A DNA stretch of 64,000 nucleotides from Roseomonas marmotae (GCF_017654485.1 NZ_CP061091.1:1315501-1379500); one strand, 5' to 3'. Counted from the stretch's first letter, positions 52,508-61,182 are shown. Numbers and translations are program-made. The notes: generated from the letters alone by a model not told the origin.

Positions 52508-54010
52508 TCAGTTGCCGCCCTGTGCCTGCCGCCGCCGCCGGGTATCGGCTTGCAGGAAGGCGACCAGCTTATCCCGGTGCGGCAGCTCCTCGTAATTCGC
52601 CGGCAGCGACGGCACTTCGGCCGGCGTCTGGTCCTCGACGCCGGAGAAGAAGAGCGTGGGGGAGGCCGGGCGGCCGAGGCTGCGGAGATTCCCCAGCAGC
52701 AGCGGCATGAACTGCCGGGGGTCGCCGCGGATCACGCGAATGGCCGTGCGGGTCTTGCGGAGCGGCGCGGTCAGCCGCCAGGAGGTGCTGGCGAGCAGGC
52801 TGTCCCGATGCTGCGCCAGTGCGCTGCCCTGCCGGCGCAGGAGGGCGATCTCCCGCGCGCGGGCGGCCAGATGCGTGCGCAGGCGGGCAGGCGCGTCGCC
52901 GGAGCCGGTGGCGCCATCCTGGTCCAGCAGATGCGTCACCTGGTCCAGCAGATGCATGACCTGCTCCAGCGTCTCGGCCTGACGCCGCAGGAAGGCGATG
53001 TCCCGGGCGTTGCGGGCCAGATGCGCGCGCAGCCGGGCGGGAATATCGCCGTTGCCGGCGGCGCCGTCCTGTTCGAGCAGCTTCGTGATCTGCTCCAGCA
53101 GCGCGTCCTGCTCGCGCGCATGCCCGGCGGCTTCCCGCAACTGCTCTTCCTGTTCCCCGATCCGGCGCTGCAGGGCCTTCTGGCTCTCCTCCATCTCCGC
53201 CCGCGCGGCGGACAGGGCTTCGATCTGCCGCTCGGCTGCCGCCTGCGCGGCGGACAGGGCTTCGATCTGCCGCTCGGCTGCCGCCTGCGCGGCGGAGAGT
53301 GCCTCGATCCGCTGCTCGGCCGCCGCCAGCGCGGCGGGCTTGTATCCGTCCAGCGCATTGGGAGGCGCGGCCAGCAGGGGCAGGAGTTCCCGCTTCTCAT
53401 GCGCCACGAAATAGAGGTTCACGCCGTCGAAGAAGGCGCGCTCGTAATCCGCCCGCAGCAGGATGTCCTCCCAGGCGGCTTCGCTGCGCTCGGTGCTGAG
53501 CGGCCGGGTGGCCTCGATCACCACCACCCAGGGACGGTAGCGCCTGAAATCGGCACCCTCCAGCACCGCCTGCTCGGCGCCCTCGACATCGATCTTGAGG
53601 AAGTGGATCTCGGATGGCGCGGCCTCGGCGCAGATCTGGGCCAGGGTCATGGCGCGTACCTCGCGCTCCTCCACGGTCCAGCCGCGCGCGGCGGCGGCGG
53701 CGGCCAGATCCTCGTGCAGGGTGGAGAGTCCGGTGCCCGGCACGTTCATGAAGCGCATCTGGCCCGCTTCCGCGGCAACGGCCAGGTTGAGATTCCGGTC
53801 GCGCGGGCGCGCGGCGGCGTAAAGCTCGAAATATTCCCGCGAGGGCTCGATATTGATGCCGCTCCAGCCACGTTCGTAGAAGGCGCGGGTGACGGAATCC
53901 TCCGTCGGATCGCAGGCGCCGACGTCGATATAGAAGCCTCTCTCCACCTGCTTCAGCGCACGCCAGAGGATGACGTCCTCACCATTCTGCGCATAGGAGA
54001 TGAAGGTCAT
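52508..54010 (-). CDS. FkbM family methyltransferase with repeat-rich coiled-coil tail
   Basis: 500 residues. The N-terminal 220 form an FkbM SAM-dependent methyltransferase: YIDVGACDPTEDSVTRAF, GINIEPSREYFELY and HFLKIDVEGAEQAVLEG. From about 227 the protein is a long coiled coil with three 14-residue repeats (AAAERQIEALSAAQ) and then two longer repeats at about 308-342 and 360-394, each with EQDGAAGNGDIPARLR- or DQDGATGSGDAPARLR-type sequence. The last 100 residues include LLASTSWRLTAPLR, a motif seen in O-antigen methyl/glycosyltransferase proteins. ATG 54010 has AAAGGA 6 bases upstream. It could terminate or measure polysaccharide chains, by analogy with WbdD; this is inference. Confidence 0.9.
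   Translation of the reverse strand: MTFISYAQNGEDVILWRALKQVERGFYIDVGACDPTEDSVTRAFYERGWSGINIEPSREYFELYAAARPRDRNLNLAVAAEAGQMRFMNVPGTGLSTLHEDLAAAAAARGWTVEEREVRAMTLAQICAEAAPSEIHFLKIDVEGAEQAVLEGADFRRYRPWVVVIEATRPLSTERSEAAWEDILLRADYERAFFDGVNLYFVAHEKRELLPLLAAPPNALDGYKPAALAAAEQRIEALSAAQAAAERQIEALSAAQAAAERQIEALSAARAEMEESQKALQRRIGEQEEQLREAAGHAREQDALLEQITKLLEQDGAAGNGDIPARLRAHLARNARDIAFLRRQAETLEQVMHLLDQVTHLLDQDGATGSGDAPARLRTHLAARAREIALLRRQGSALAQHRDSLLASTSWRLTAPLRKTRTAIRVIRGDPRQFMPLLLGNLRSLGRPASPTLFFSGVEDQTPAEVPSLPANYEELPHRDKLVAFLQADTRRRRQAQGGN
53203..53328. repeat. 42-base tandem repeat inside the FkbM-type gene
   Basis: Two identical 42-base units (53203-53244 and 53245-53286) and a third diverged one (53287-53328). 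Each encodes 14 residues on the minus strand (AAAERQIEALSAAQ), i.e. two heptads of coiled coil. Identical copies suggest recent duplication and possible length variation between strains. Confidence 0.85.
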
Positions 54011-54150
54011 CGCGGTCCTTTACCGAAAGGCGGCCGGGCGGGCCCGGAATCCGTCATGATGTTCCGGGCGGGGCGGATGCCGCTCCCGGAAACTCTGATT
54101 TTGCGCCTGAATGGCGGCATGAAAATGGCGTGGCGGGCCAGCGGGATGAT

Positions 54151-54183
54151 CGTGCATCCGTCGGCGAAGCAGACGGATGCACG
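54151..54183. terminator. Hairpin in the gap between FAD oxidase and FkbM genes
   Basis: CGTGCATCCGTC and GACGGATGCACG form a perfect 12-base stem with a 9-base loop. It lies 51 bases after the FAD oxidase stop on the minus strand and 140 bases before the FkbM start. Probably terminates the oxidase transcript; a leader structure for FkbM is the alternative. Confidence 0.6.
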
Positions 54184-54233
54184 CAAGTCTTAATGGAAGG
54201 GCGCAGTCCTGCCCAGGGGGCGGCGCTGGGCGA

Positions 54234-55568
54234 CTAGGCCCGCATCCGGTCGATCCGGTCCCGCAGCCGGTACCATCCTCCCACAAGCGGCAGGAACCAG
54301 GGCGTGCCGTCATAGAGCGGCATGGTCGGGAAATGCAGGCTGTCCAGCGCGAAGTTGTGATTGGCGGCGCCGGCCAGCTTCAGGGCCGCGTTATGCCCCA
54401 GCCAGCTCGCCATGGCGACGCCGGAACCCTGGCAACCGGCGGCGTAATGCACACCGTCCTGCACGCCGATATGCGGCAGGAAGTCGAAGGTGAAGGCCAC
54501 ATTGCCGTTCCAGGCATGGGTGATGCGGGTGTTCCGCAGTTCCGGGAAGACCTCCGTCATCATGCCATGCAGGGTGGGGGCGGCTTCCTCGGCCGTGGCG
54601 TCGCGGAAGCTGGCGCGGCCGCCCCAGATGACGCGGGTGCCATCCGGGCTGGCCCGGAAGTAGTTCAGGACCCGCCGTCCGTCCCCGACTACGCGGCGCT
54701 GGGGGAAGAGCCGGTCGGCCAGCCCGGCCTCCAGCGGTTCCGTCGCGATGATGTAGGAGGCGATCGGCATCAGCCGCCGGGCCAGCCAGGGCATCGCGCT
54801 GCCGGCGCTGCCGCCCTTCGGGCCGCGGGAATAGCCGTTGGTGGCCACCAGCACCGAATCGGCCGCCATCTCGCCCTGGTCGGTATCCAGCCGGAAGCGG
54901 CCGCCCTGCTGGCGGATGCCGGAGACGCGCACGCCATCCACCAGCACCGCGCCCGCCCGCTCCGCCGCCTGCGCGAGGCCGCGGGCGTATTTGCCGGGAT
55001 GCAGGCTGCCCGCGCCGTCGGCGATCATGCCGCCGTGATAATGGTCGCTGCCCAGGGCCTCCCGCTGCCGCTCGCGCGGCACCATGCGGGTGGCGTGGCC
55101 GGTCAGCGCCGCCAGCTTCCCGGCCCGCGCCTCCATGGACCGGTAGTCGGCCGGGGTCCAGGCGGCGGAAAACCGACCGCAGCGGACATAGTCGCAGTCG
55201 ATCCCCTCCCGCGCGATCAGCTCCTCGATGAAGGGGAAGCTGGCGGCGGCGGTTTCCAGGATCGCCCGGGCGCGGGCCTCGCCATGCCGCCTTGCCAGGT
55301 CCCCGGCCGCCAGCTTCAGCCCGCCGGAGACGGCGCCGCCATTGCGGGAGGAGGCGCCCCAGCCGATCCGCTCGGCATCCAGCACCACCACCTCGTGCCC
55401 GAGGCGCCGCAGGGTCAGTGCCGCCGAGAGTCCGGCATAGCCGCCGCCCACGATGGCCACCGCCGCGCGGTCGGGCAGGGGATTCGCGCGTTTCGGCGGC
55501 TCGGCGGCGTCCCACCAATACGGCCTGGCCTGGAAATCCGGCGCGCGGAGGGAAGAGGGGATGCTCAT
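54234..55568 (-). CDS. FAD-dependent amino-acid/amine oxidoreductase (PuuB/DadA type)
   Basis: 444-residue flavoenzyme of the DAO superfamily. The dinucleotide motif is AIVGGGYAGLSAALTLRRLG, followed by ERIGWGASSRNGGAVSGG, which is typical of PuuB (gamma-glutamylputrescine oxidase) and related OrdL proteins. The C-terminal half has YAAGCQGSGVAMASWLG. These enzymes oxidise secondary amines or D-amino acids with O2 or a quinone. No putrescine genes (puuA, puuC, puuD) are nearby, so the substrate may differ. Divergent from GhrA with a 244-base gap in which I see no clear operator. Confidence 0.9.
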   Translation of the reverse strand: MSIPSSLRAPDFQARPYWWDAAEPPKRANPLPDRAAVAIVGGGYAGLSAALTLRRLGHEVVVLDAERIGWGASSRNGGAVSGGLKLAAGDLARRHGEARARAILETAAASFPFIEELIAREGIDCDYVRCGRFSAAWTPADYRSMEARAGKLAALTGHATRMVPRERQREALGSDHYHGGMIADGAGSLHPGKYARGLAQAAERAGAVLVDGVRVSGIRQQGGRFRLDTDQGEMAADSVLVATNGYSRGPKGGSAGSAMPWLARRLMPIASYIIATEPLEAGLADRLFPQRRVVGDGRRVLNYFRASPDGTRVIWGGRASFRDATAEEAAPTLHGMMTEVFPELRNTRITHAWNGNVAFTFDFLPHIGVQDGVHYAAGCQGSGVAMASWLGHNAALKLAGAANHNFALDSLHFPTMPLYDGTPWFLPLVGGWYRLRDRIDRMRA

Positions 55569-55812
55569 GCGGGCCTGCCTTGTCGTGAGGCGTCAGCCTT
55601 GCTGTCTGCCGCGCCCCTGGCAAGGGGGACGCGAACTGCCGCCGGCTTACGCAGAATGACCGAAACGCGGCCTTTTCCGGCCGGGGACATGTCCGGAGCC
55701 GGCATCTTGCCGCCCGGGCGGGCCTTTACCCGGCGTCGCGTCCTCGGCAGTCTGCCTGCCACTGTCCCCGCGCCCGGCGGGGCTCCTCTGTGCTGGAAAG
55801 TGCTGGTCCAAC

Positions 55813-56751
55813 GTGCTGCTCCTGGTGAAGTCCGGCGGTGACAAGGCCCTGGCCGAATGGCAGGCCTGTTTCGGGGAGGTCGATCCCCGCCTTGATGTCC
55901 GCTCCTGGTATGATCCTTCCGTCAGGCTGGAAGATGTCCGCTACGTCGTGGTCTGGGAGCCCGAGGAAGGCCGCTTCCCGCAGATGACGGGGCTGCGCGC
56001 CGTCTTCTCCTCCGGCGCGGGGGTGGATCATGTCACCCGCGTGGCGGACTGGCCGCGCCACCTGCCGCTGATCCGCATGGGCGGGGCGGAGACCGAGCAG
56101 CGCATGGGCGAGTATGTCGCCTGGGCCTGCCTCTCCCTGCTGCGGGAGACCCGCAGCCTCGCCCTGGCGCAGCCGGAACGGCGCTGGCTCGACCAGGACC
56201 TGCCCTTTTCCGCCCGGCAGCGCACCGTGGGAATCCTGGGCCTCGGCAATCTCGGCGCCGCCGCCGCGCGCATGTTGCAGGGGCTGAACTTCACCGTGCG
56301 CGGCTGGTCCCGCAGCCGCAAGGATGTGCCGGGGGTGCGGAGCTTCGCCGGCCCGGCGGAACTGCCGGAATTCCTGGCCGGCACCGATATCCTCGTCTGC
56401 CTGCTGCCCTCGACGCCCGAGACGGTCGGGCTGATCGATGCCGCCCTGCTGGCCCGCCTGCCCGCCGGGGCCGGTCTGGTCAGCGCCGGGCGCGGCCAGC
56501 ATGTGGTGGAGGCGGACCTCCTGGCGGCGCTGGATTCCGGCCATCTTTCCGGCGCGGTGATGGATGTCTTCGCCACCGAGCCGCTGCCGCCCGGAAGCGC
56601 CTTCTGGACGCATCCGAAGGTGACGGTCACGCCGCATGTGGCATCCTTGCCCCCGCGGCGGGCCCGCGCCGCCTATGTCGCCAGTGCCATCGCGGCGCTG
56701 GAAGCCGGGCAGCCGCTGCCCAACCTTTATGATCCGGAAAAGGGCTACTGA
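55813..56751 (+). CDS. ghrA: Glyoxylate/hydroxypyruvate reductase (GhrA type)
   Basis: 312-residue D-2-hydroxyacid dehydrogenase of the GhrA branch, which reduces glyoxylate and hydroxypyruvate with NADPH. NAD-binding GILGLGNLGAAAARML, VRGWSRSRKDVPGV, catalytic region SAGRGQHVVEADLL and C-terminal TPHVASLPPRRA. Start is GTG 55813, which gives the exact family length and N-terminus (LLLVKSGGDKALAEW). The stop shares one base with the ATG of the class II aldolase (TGATG), so translation is coupled. Together they suggest handling of a glyoxylate- or glycolaldehyde-derived compound. Confidence 0.9.
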   Translation: MLLLVKSGGDKALAEWQACFGEVDPRLDVRSWYDPSVRLEDVRYVVVWEPEEGRFPQMTGLRAVFSSGAGVDHVTRVADWPRHLPLIRMGGAETEQRMGEYVAWACLSLLRETRSLALAQPERRWLDQDLPFSARQRTVGILGLGNLGAAAARMLQGLNFTVRGWSRSRKDVPGVRSFAGPAELPEFLAGTDILVCLLPSTPETVGLIDAALLARLPAGAGLVSAGRGQHVVEADLLAALDSGHLSGAVMDVFATEPLPPGSAFWTHPKVTVTPHVASLPPRRARAAYVASAIAALEAGQPLPNLYDPEKGY

Positions 56752-57527
56752 TGCTGAACCCGCCGCCCGCCCCTCCCGTCCGCCCCGACCCGGAGCATGT
56801 GCCGACCGAGCGCGAGCTGCGCGAGGACCTGGCCTGCGCCTACCGGCTGCTGGCGCATTTCGGCATGACGGATCTCGTCTACACCCATCTCTCCGTCCGC
56901 GTGCCGGGGGAGGGGCACCGCTTCCTGGTGAACCCCTATGGCCTGCTGTTCGAGGAGATCACCGCATCCTCCCTGGTGCTGGTGGATGCCGAGGGGCAGC
57001 CGGCGCAGGAGACGACATGGCCGGTGAACCCGGCGGGCTTCGTCATCCACTCGGCGCTGCATCTGGGCAGCGACCGCGCGCAATGCGTGATGCATACCCA
57101 TACCCTGGCCGGCATGACCGTGGCGGCCCAGGCGGGCGGGCTGCTGCCGCTGAACCAGATGAACATGGAATTCACCGACCGCGTCGCCATCCATGAATAC
57201 GAGGGCATCGCCGCCGACGACAACCTGGACGAGCGGGAGCGGCTGGTGCGCGACATGGGCGACAGGCCCTGCCTGATCCTTCGCAACCACGGTCTGCTGA
57301 CCACCGGTCGCACGGTCGCCGAGGCCTTCTACTGGATGTACTACCTGGAGCAGTCCTGCCGTATCCAGGTGGCGGCTCAGTCCACCGGCGTGCCGCTCTC
57401 CATGCCGCCGGCCGAGACGGTGGCGCGGGTGCGGGCGCAGGCGAAGGACAGCCCCATCAAGGGCTGGCTGCCTTGGCAGGCGCTGAAACGCAAGATGGAC
57501 CGGGAGCAGCCGGACTACCGCGCGTGA
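56751..57527 (+). CDS. Class II aldolase/adducin family protein
   Basis: 258-residue class II aldolase fold. Zinc histidines are in VMHTHTLAG and in RNHGLLTTGRT; VYTHLSVRVPGEGHRFLVN starts the domain. The substrate could be a sugar phosphate or a non-phosphorylated hydroxy acid; members also act as decarboxylases. It is coupled upstream to GhrA and downstream to an ABC ATPase (GTGA). A paralogue with extensive shared motifs is at 59739-60527. Confidence 0.92.
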   Translation: MLNPPPAPPVRPDPEHVPTERELREDLACAYRLLAHFGMTDLVYTHLSVRVPGEGHRFLVNPYGLLFEEITASSLVLVDAEGQPAQETTWPVNPAGFVIHSALHLGSDRAQCVMHTHTLAGMTVAAQAGGLLPLNQMNMEFTDRVAIHEYEGIAADDNLDERERLVRDMGDRPCLILRNHGLLTTGRTVAEAFYWMYYLEQSCRIQVAAQSTGVPLSMPPAETVARVRAQAKDSPIKGWLPWQALKRKMDREQPDYRA

Positions 57528-58636
57528 GTGCCGCGGCAGCCATTCCCGCCAGCGCCGGCCACGCCCTTGGCCTGCGCGGCATCACCAAGCGCTATGGCAG
57601 CTTCACGGCGGTCGAGGACGTGGATATCGAGGTGGGGCGGGGCGAGTTCCTGACCCTGCTCGGCCCCTCCGGCTCCGGCAAGACGACGCTGCTGATGACC
57701 ATCGCCGGCTTCGTCCAGCCCAGCAAGGGGCAGGTGCTGCTGGACGGGCGGGACATCACGGGTCTGCCGCCGGAGAAGCGCGACTTCGGCATGGTCTTCC
57801 AGGGCTATGCGCTGTTTCCCCATCTCACGGTGGCCGAGAATGTCGCCTTTCCGCTGCGGGTGCGGCACATGCCGAAGCCCCGGCAGGCGGAGAAGGTGCG
57901 GGCGGCGCTGGACCTGGTGCAGCTGACCCGCTTCGCCGAACGCCGCCCGAGCCAGCTTTCCGGCGGGCAGCAGCAGCGTGTGGCCCTGGCCCGCGCCCTG
58001 GTCTTCGACCCCGCCCTGTTGCTGCTGGACGAGCCGCTCTCGGCGCTGGACAAGAAGCTGCGGGCGGAATTGCAGGATGAGCTGAAGGCGCTGCACCGCC
58101 GCGTCGGCCGCACCTTCGTCAATGTGACGCATGACCAGGAGGAGGCGCTGAGCCTCTCCGATCGCATCGCCATCCTGAACCATGGGCGGCTGGTGCAGCA
58201 GGGCAGCCCCTCGCAGCTCTATGAGGCGCCGCGCACCCGCTTCGTGGCGGATTTCCTGGGTAAGTCCAACTTCCTGGCCGGGCAGGCCGAGGGTGCCACG
58301 GCGGAGGGCTTTTCCCTTCGCGCCGGCGGCACGCTGCTGAAGGTGGTTGCCGCAGCCCGGCCCGCCGCCGGGGCGCGGGTCCTGCTCTCCCTGAGGCCGG
58401 AGAAGGTGGCGCTGCTGGGGCCGGACGAGGGGGCGGAGAATGCCGTCTCCGGCACGGTGGAAAGCTGGTCCTATCTGGGATCCGGCTTCGCCTTGCTGGT
58501 GGCGGTGCCCGATCTCGGCCCGCTGCGGGTGAACCTGCCGGCCTGGAACGCCCCTTTCGCCCCGGCCGAGGGGCTGCCGGTGCGGCTGGGCTGGTCCGCG
58601 CGCGCCGCCGTGCCGGTGGAGGAGGATGGCGCCTGA
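57524..58636 (+). CDS. ABC transporter ATP-binding protein (PotA-like, TOBE domain)
   Basis: 370 residues. Walker A GPSGSGKT, Q-loop VFQGYALFPHLT, signature LSGGQQQRVALARAL, Walker B LLLLDEPLSALD, H-loop VTHDQEEALS, then a TOBE ligand-sensing domain. This is the spermidine/putrescine, iron or sulfate class of importer ATPase. GTG 57524 overlaps the aldolase stop; the frame extends upstream to 57473 but there is no better start. No permease or binding protein follows, so its partners lie elsewhere or it serves another system. Confidence 0.92.
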   Translation: MSAAAAIPASAGHALGLRGITKRYGSFTAVEDVDIEVGRGEFLTLLGPSGSGKTTLLMTIAGFVQPSKGQVLLDGRDITGLPPEKRDFGMVFQGYALFPHLTVAENVAFPLRVRHMPKPRQAEKVRAALDLVQLTRFAERRPSQLSGGQQQRVALARALVFDPALLLLDEPLSALDKKLRAELQDELKALHRRVGRTFVNVTHDQEEALSLSDRIAILNHGRLVQQGSPSQLYEAPRTRFVADFLGKSNFLAGQAEGATAEGFSLRAGGTLLKVVAAARPAAGARVLLSLRPEKVALLGPDEGAENAVSGTVESWSYLGSGFALLVAVPDLGPLRVNLPAWNAPFAPAEGLPVRLGWSARAAVPVEEDGA

Positions 58637-58736
58637 AAAGCGCCAGGACCACGCTTTCTTTCTGGCGGGACCGTAACAGTATTGACGCATGGCGATGATG
58701 CGCGCGATGAGAACAGATCCCCCCGGAGGTTCGCAC

Positions 58737-59651
58737 GTGCCGCATCTTGCATGCCCGGTGTGCCACATCCCTCTGACCGATGCCGGCGCGGAGCGAAGTT
58801 GCTCCGGCTGTGGCCAGCGCTACCCGCTGGTCAATGGCGTGCCGGTGTTACTGAACGAGGCTAACAGCGTCTTCCGCATCGCCGACTATGTCAGCGGCCA
58901 GGGATATGAAGGCGCCAGCGGCTACGGCGGCTCGGTGGACCAGACCGGCGGCCTCCGCCGTCTTTATCGCCGTTTCGCGCGGAGCCTTTCCGAAGCGCCT
59001 ATGCCCGGCAGCAGCTTCGACCCCATGGACATCATCCTGGCCGAGCGGCCGGAGGCCGAGGTGCTGGTGATCGGCTCGGGAGAGCGGGAGCGGCGCGGGC
59101 GCGTCACCTATACTGACGTGGCCATGGCCAGGAACATCGCCTGTATCTGCGATGCCCATGACCTGCCCTTCGAGGACGCCTCCTTCGACGCTGTCTTCGC
59201 CGAGGCAGTGCTGGAGCATGTCTGCGACCCGCAGCGGGTGGTGGCCGAGATCATCCGCGTGCTGAAGCCGGACGGCTTCGTCTATGCAGTCACGCCCTTT
59301 CTGCAGCCGGTGCATATGGGCGCCTATGACTTCACCCGCTTCACCTATCTCGGGCACCGCCGGTTATTCCGGCAGTTCGACGACATGGGCAGCGGCATGA
59401 TGGGCGGCCCTGGCTATTCCGCCATTCATCTGCTGCGCAATCTCTTCACGGGCATCACGGATCGGCACCTTCTGCGCTCGATACTGCGACTGATGGCGCT
59501 GCTGCTGACCTGGCCGATGCGCTATCTCGACCTGCCGCTCTCGCGCACCGAAGCTTCCTACAACTCCGCCTGCGCCTGCTATTTCTTGGGCCGCAAGCGG
59601 GAAATGCCGATTCCGGACCGCGATATCCTGGCCTTCTTCCGCGGACATTGA
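58737..59651 (+). CDS. Class I SAM-dependent methyltransferase with N-terminal zinc ribbon
   Basis: 304 residues from GTG 58737, which has GGAGG 7 bases upstream; the frame is open to 58689 with no comparable site. N-terminal Trm112-like zinc ribbon: CPVCHIPLTDAG and CSGCGQRYPLVNGVPVLL. Then a methyltransferase domain with VLVIGSGERERRG as motif I, CDAHDLPFEDASFDAVFAEA as motif II-IV and HVCDPQRVVAEIIRVLKPDG. The C-terminal 100 residues have hydrophobic stretches around LRLMALLLTWPMRYLDL. Substrate unknown; similar proteins occur near glycan genes. The 100-base gap before it has no clear promoter. Confidence 0.85.
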   Translation: MPHLACPVCHIPLTDAGAERSCSGCGQRYPLVNGVPVLLNEANSVFRIADYVSGQGYEGASGYGGSVDQTGGLRRLYRRFARSLSEAPMPGSSFDPMDIILAERPEAEVLVIGSGERERRGRVTYTDVAMARNIACICDAHDLPFEDASFDAVFAEAVLEHVCDPQRVVAEIIRVLKPDGFVYAVTPFLQPVHMGAYDFTRFTYLGHRRLFRQFDDMGSGMMGGPGYSAIHLLRNLFTGITDRHLLRSILRLMALLLTWPMRYLDLPLSRTEASYNSACACYFLGRKREMPIPDRDILAFFRGH

Positions 59652-59738
59652 TCCCTGCCGGGCTTCGCGGTTTTCGGATTGACGCCGTGCGGTGCGGGGT
59701 CTGTCATTCTCTGACTGCGAAGATGAGGATCAGCGTCA

Positions 59739-60527
59739 ATGAACATCGCCACCCCGCCAGCCCGGCTCAACTGCTCAGAGGAAGAGTGGCGCGTCCGCTG
59801 CGACCTCGCCGCGCTCTACCGGCTGGTCGCGCATCACAAGATGACGGACTTCATCTACACCCATATCAGCGCGCGGGTGCCGGGGCCGGAGCATCATTTC
59901 CTGATCAATAAATATGGCATGCTCTTCCATGAGATGCGTGCCAGCGACCTGGTGAAGATCGACCTCAACGGCAATGTGGTCGAGGATGAGCCTGGATCGA
60001 AGCCCGTCAATGCCGCGGGCTTCACCATCCACTCCGCCCTGCATATGGCGCGGGAGGATGCGATGTGCGTCGTGCATACCCATACCGCCGCCGGTATCGC
60101 CGTCTCCGCCCAGAAGCACGGCCTGCTGCCGATCAGCCAGCATGCGCTGAAATTCTACGGCCATCTGGCCTATCACGGCTATGAAGGCGTCGCGCTGGAC
60201 CTGGATGAGCGGGAGCGGCTGGTGGCCGATATCGGCCAGCACCAGGCCATGATCCTGCGGAACCACGGGCTGCTGGTGACCGGGCGCACCATCCCCGAGG
60301 CCTTCAACATGATCTATTACCTGGAGCGGGCCTGCCAGGCACAGGTCGCCGCCCTGGCCGGTGGGGCCGAGCTGGTCCTTCCGCCCGAGGAGGTGCGGCT
60401 GAAGACCGCCGCCCAGTTCAACGGCAAGACGCCCGAAGAGAGGGAGGCGAAGCTGGCCCATTTCGAATGGGCCTGGGCCAGCGCGCTGCGCCTGATCGAG
60501 GGCGACAGGACCGACTGGCGCAGCTGA
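59739..60527 (+). CDS. Class II aldolase/adducin family protein
   Basis: 262-residue class II aldolase fold. Zinc motif VVHTHTAAGIAV and RNHGLLVTGRT; IYTHISARVPGPEHHFLIN opens the domain. It is a clear paralogue of 56751-57527 (shared DERERLV, HTHT and RNHGLL blocks), but has a different tail. It starts 88 bases after the methyltransferase and ends before a nested hairpin. A common ligand class with the first copy is likely, though the reaction is unknown. Confidence 0.92.
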   Translation: MNIATPPARLNCSEEEWRVRCDLAALYRLVAHHKMTDFIYTHISARVPGPEHHFLINKYGMLFHEMRASDLVKIDLNGNVVEDEPGSKPVNAAGFTIHSALHMAREDAMCVVHTHTAAGIAVSAQKHGLLPISQHALKFYGHLAYHGYEGVALDLDERERLVADIGQHQAMILRNHGLLVTGRTIPEAFNMIYYLERACQAQVAALAGGAELVLPPEEVRLKTAAQFNGKTPEEREAKLAHFEWAWASALRLIEGDRTDWRS

Positions 60528-60552
60528 GGCACCGCCGGGCGCGCCCGGAAGT

Positions 60553-60594
60553 CCGGCCGGCAAAGCAGGGCCTCTGGCCCTGCATGTCGGCCGG
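60553..60594. terminator. Nested hairpin between convergent genes
   Basis: Inner stem GCAGGGCC with GGCCCTGC and loop TCT (60565-60583), enclosed by CCGGCCG (60553-60559) pairing with CGGCCGG (60588-60594). Situated between the converging aldolase and PRC-barrel genes. No T tract. Likely bidirectional terminator. Confidence 0.7.
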
Positions 60595-60609
60595 CTTCGT
60601 CTTCCGGCT

Positions 60610-61053
60610 TTAGTTGCTGCTCTTGTAGCTGTAGGCCGGCGCGTTCTTCAGCTCGTCCTGGGTCATATCGACCGTGCCCTTCAGGTTGTTGCCATCCCGC
60701 TGGATGGTCACGGCCGAGGGATTCAGGACGACATGGCGTTCGCCCATGCCGAGGAAGCCGCCGACGCTGACGACGATTCCCGTCACCGTCTTGCCGTTGT
60801 CGATCACCAGGTCCTCGATCTCACCGATCGTCTGCCCCTGCCTGTTGACCAACTGGATGTCATCATATTCCTCGGCCATCACGTCCGTCGGCTTCACCGT
60901 CGCGAACTTGCCGCCCGGCGCGGTCGTGGTGGTCGTGGTCGTGGTGCTGCCGGGCGCGGTGCCCGGTGTGCCGGCGCCGGGCGTGGTGGCCTGGGCCATG
61001 GCGCCGCCGGCGATACCAATGGTCAACAAAGCTGCACAAATGGTCTGACGCAT
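60610..61053 (-). CDS. PRC-barrel domain protein, exported
   Basis: 147 residues. Signal peptide ICAALLTIGIAGGAMAQ, then a low-complexity segment with eight consecutive Thr, and a PRC-barrel domain (GQTIGEIEDLVIDNGKTVTG, in part; VVSVGGFLGMGERHVVL). PRC-barrel proteins in alphaproteobacteria are often periplasmic stress or envelope proteins; function unproven. ATG 61053 has GAGGAG 6 bases upstream. Single gene between two terminators or gaps. Confidence 0.88.
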   Translation of the reverse strand: MRQTICAALLTIGIAGGAMAQATTPGAGTPGTAPGSTTTTTTTTAPGGKFATVKPTDVMAEEYDDIQLVNRQGQTIGEIEDLVIDNGKTVTGIVVSVGGFLGMGERHVVLNPSAVTIQRDGNNLKGTVDMTQDELKNAPAYSYKSSN

Positions 61054-61182
61054 GGCGGGCTCCTCAGTTTTTGTTGCGAGGAACTCAACGCGGACCCCCC
61101 AGCCCGGTTTACGAGCCGCTCATCAAACCCTTGTTGAAGGCGGCCGGGGAGGAGGGCGTCTCCTTCCCGGCGATAACGGGTG

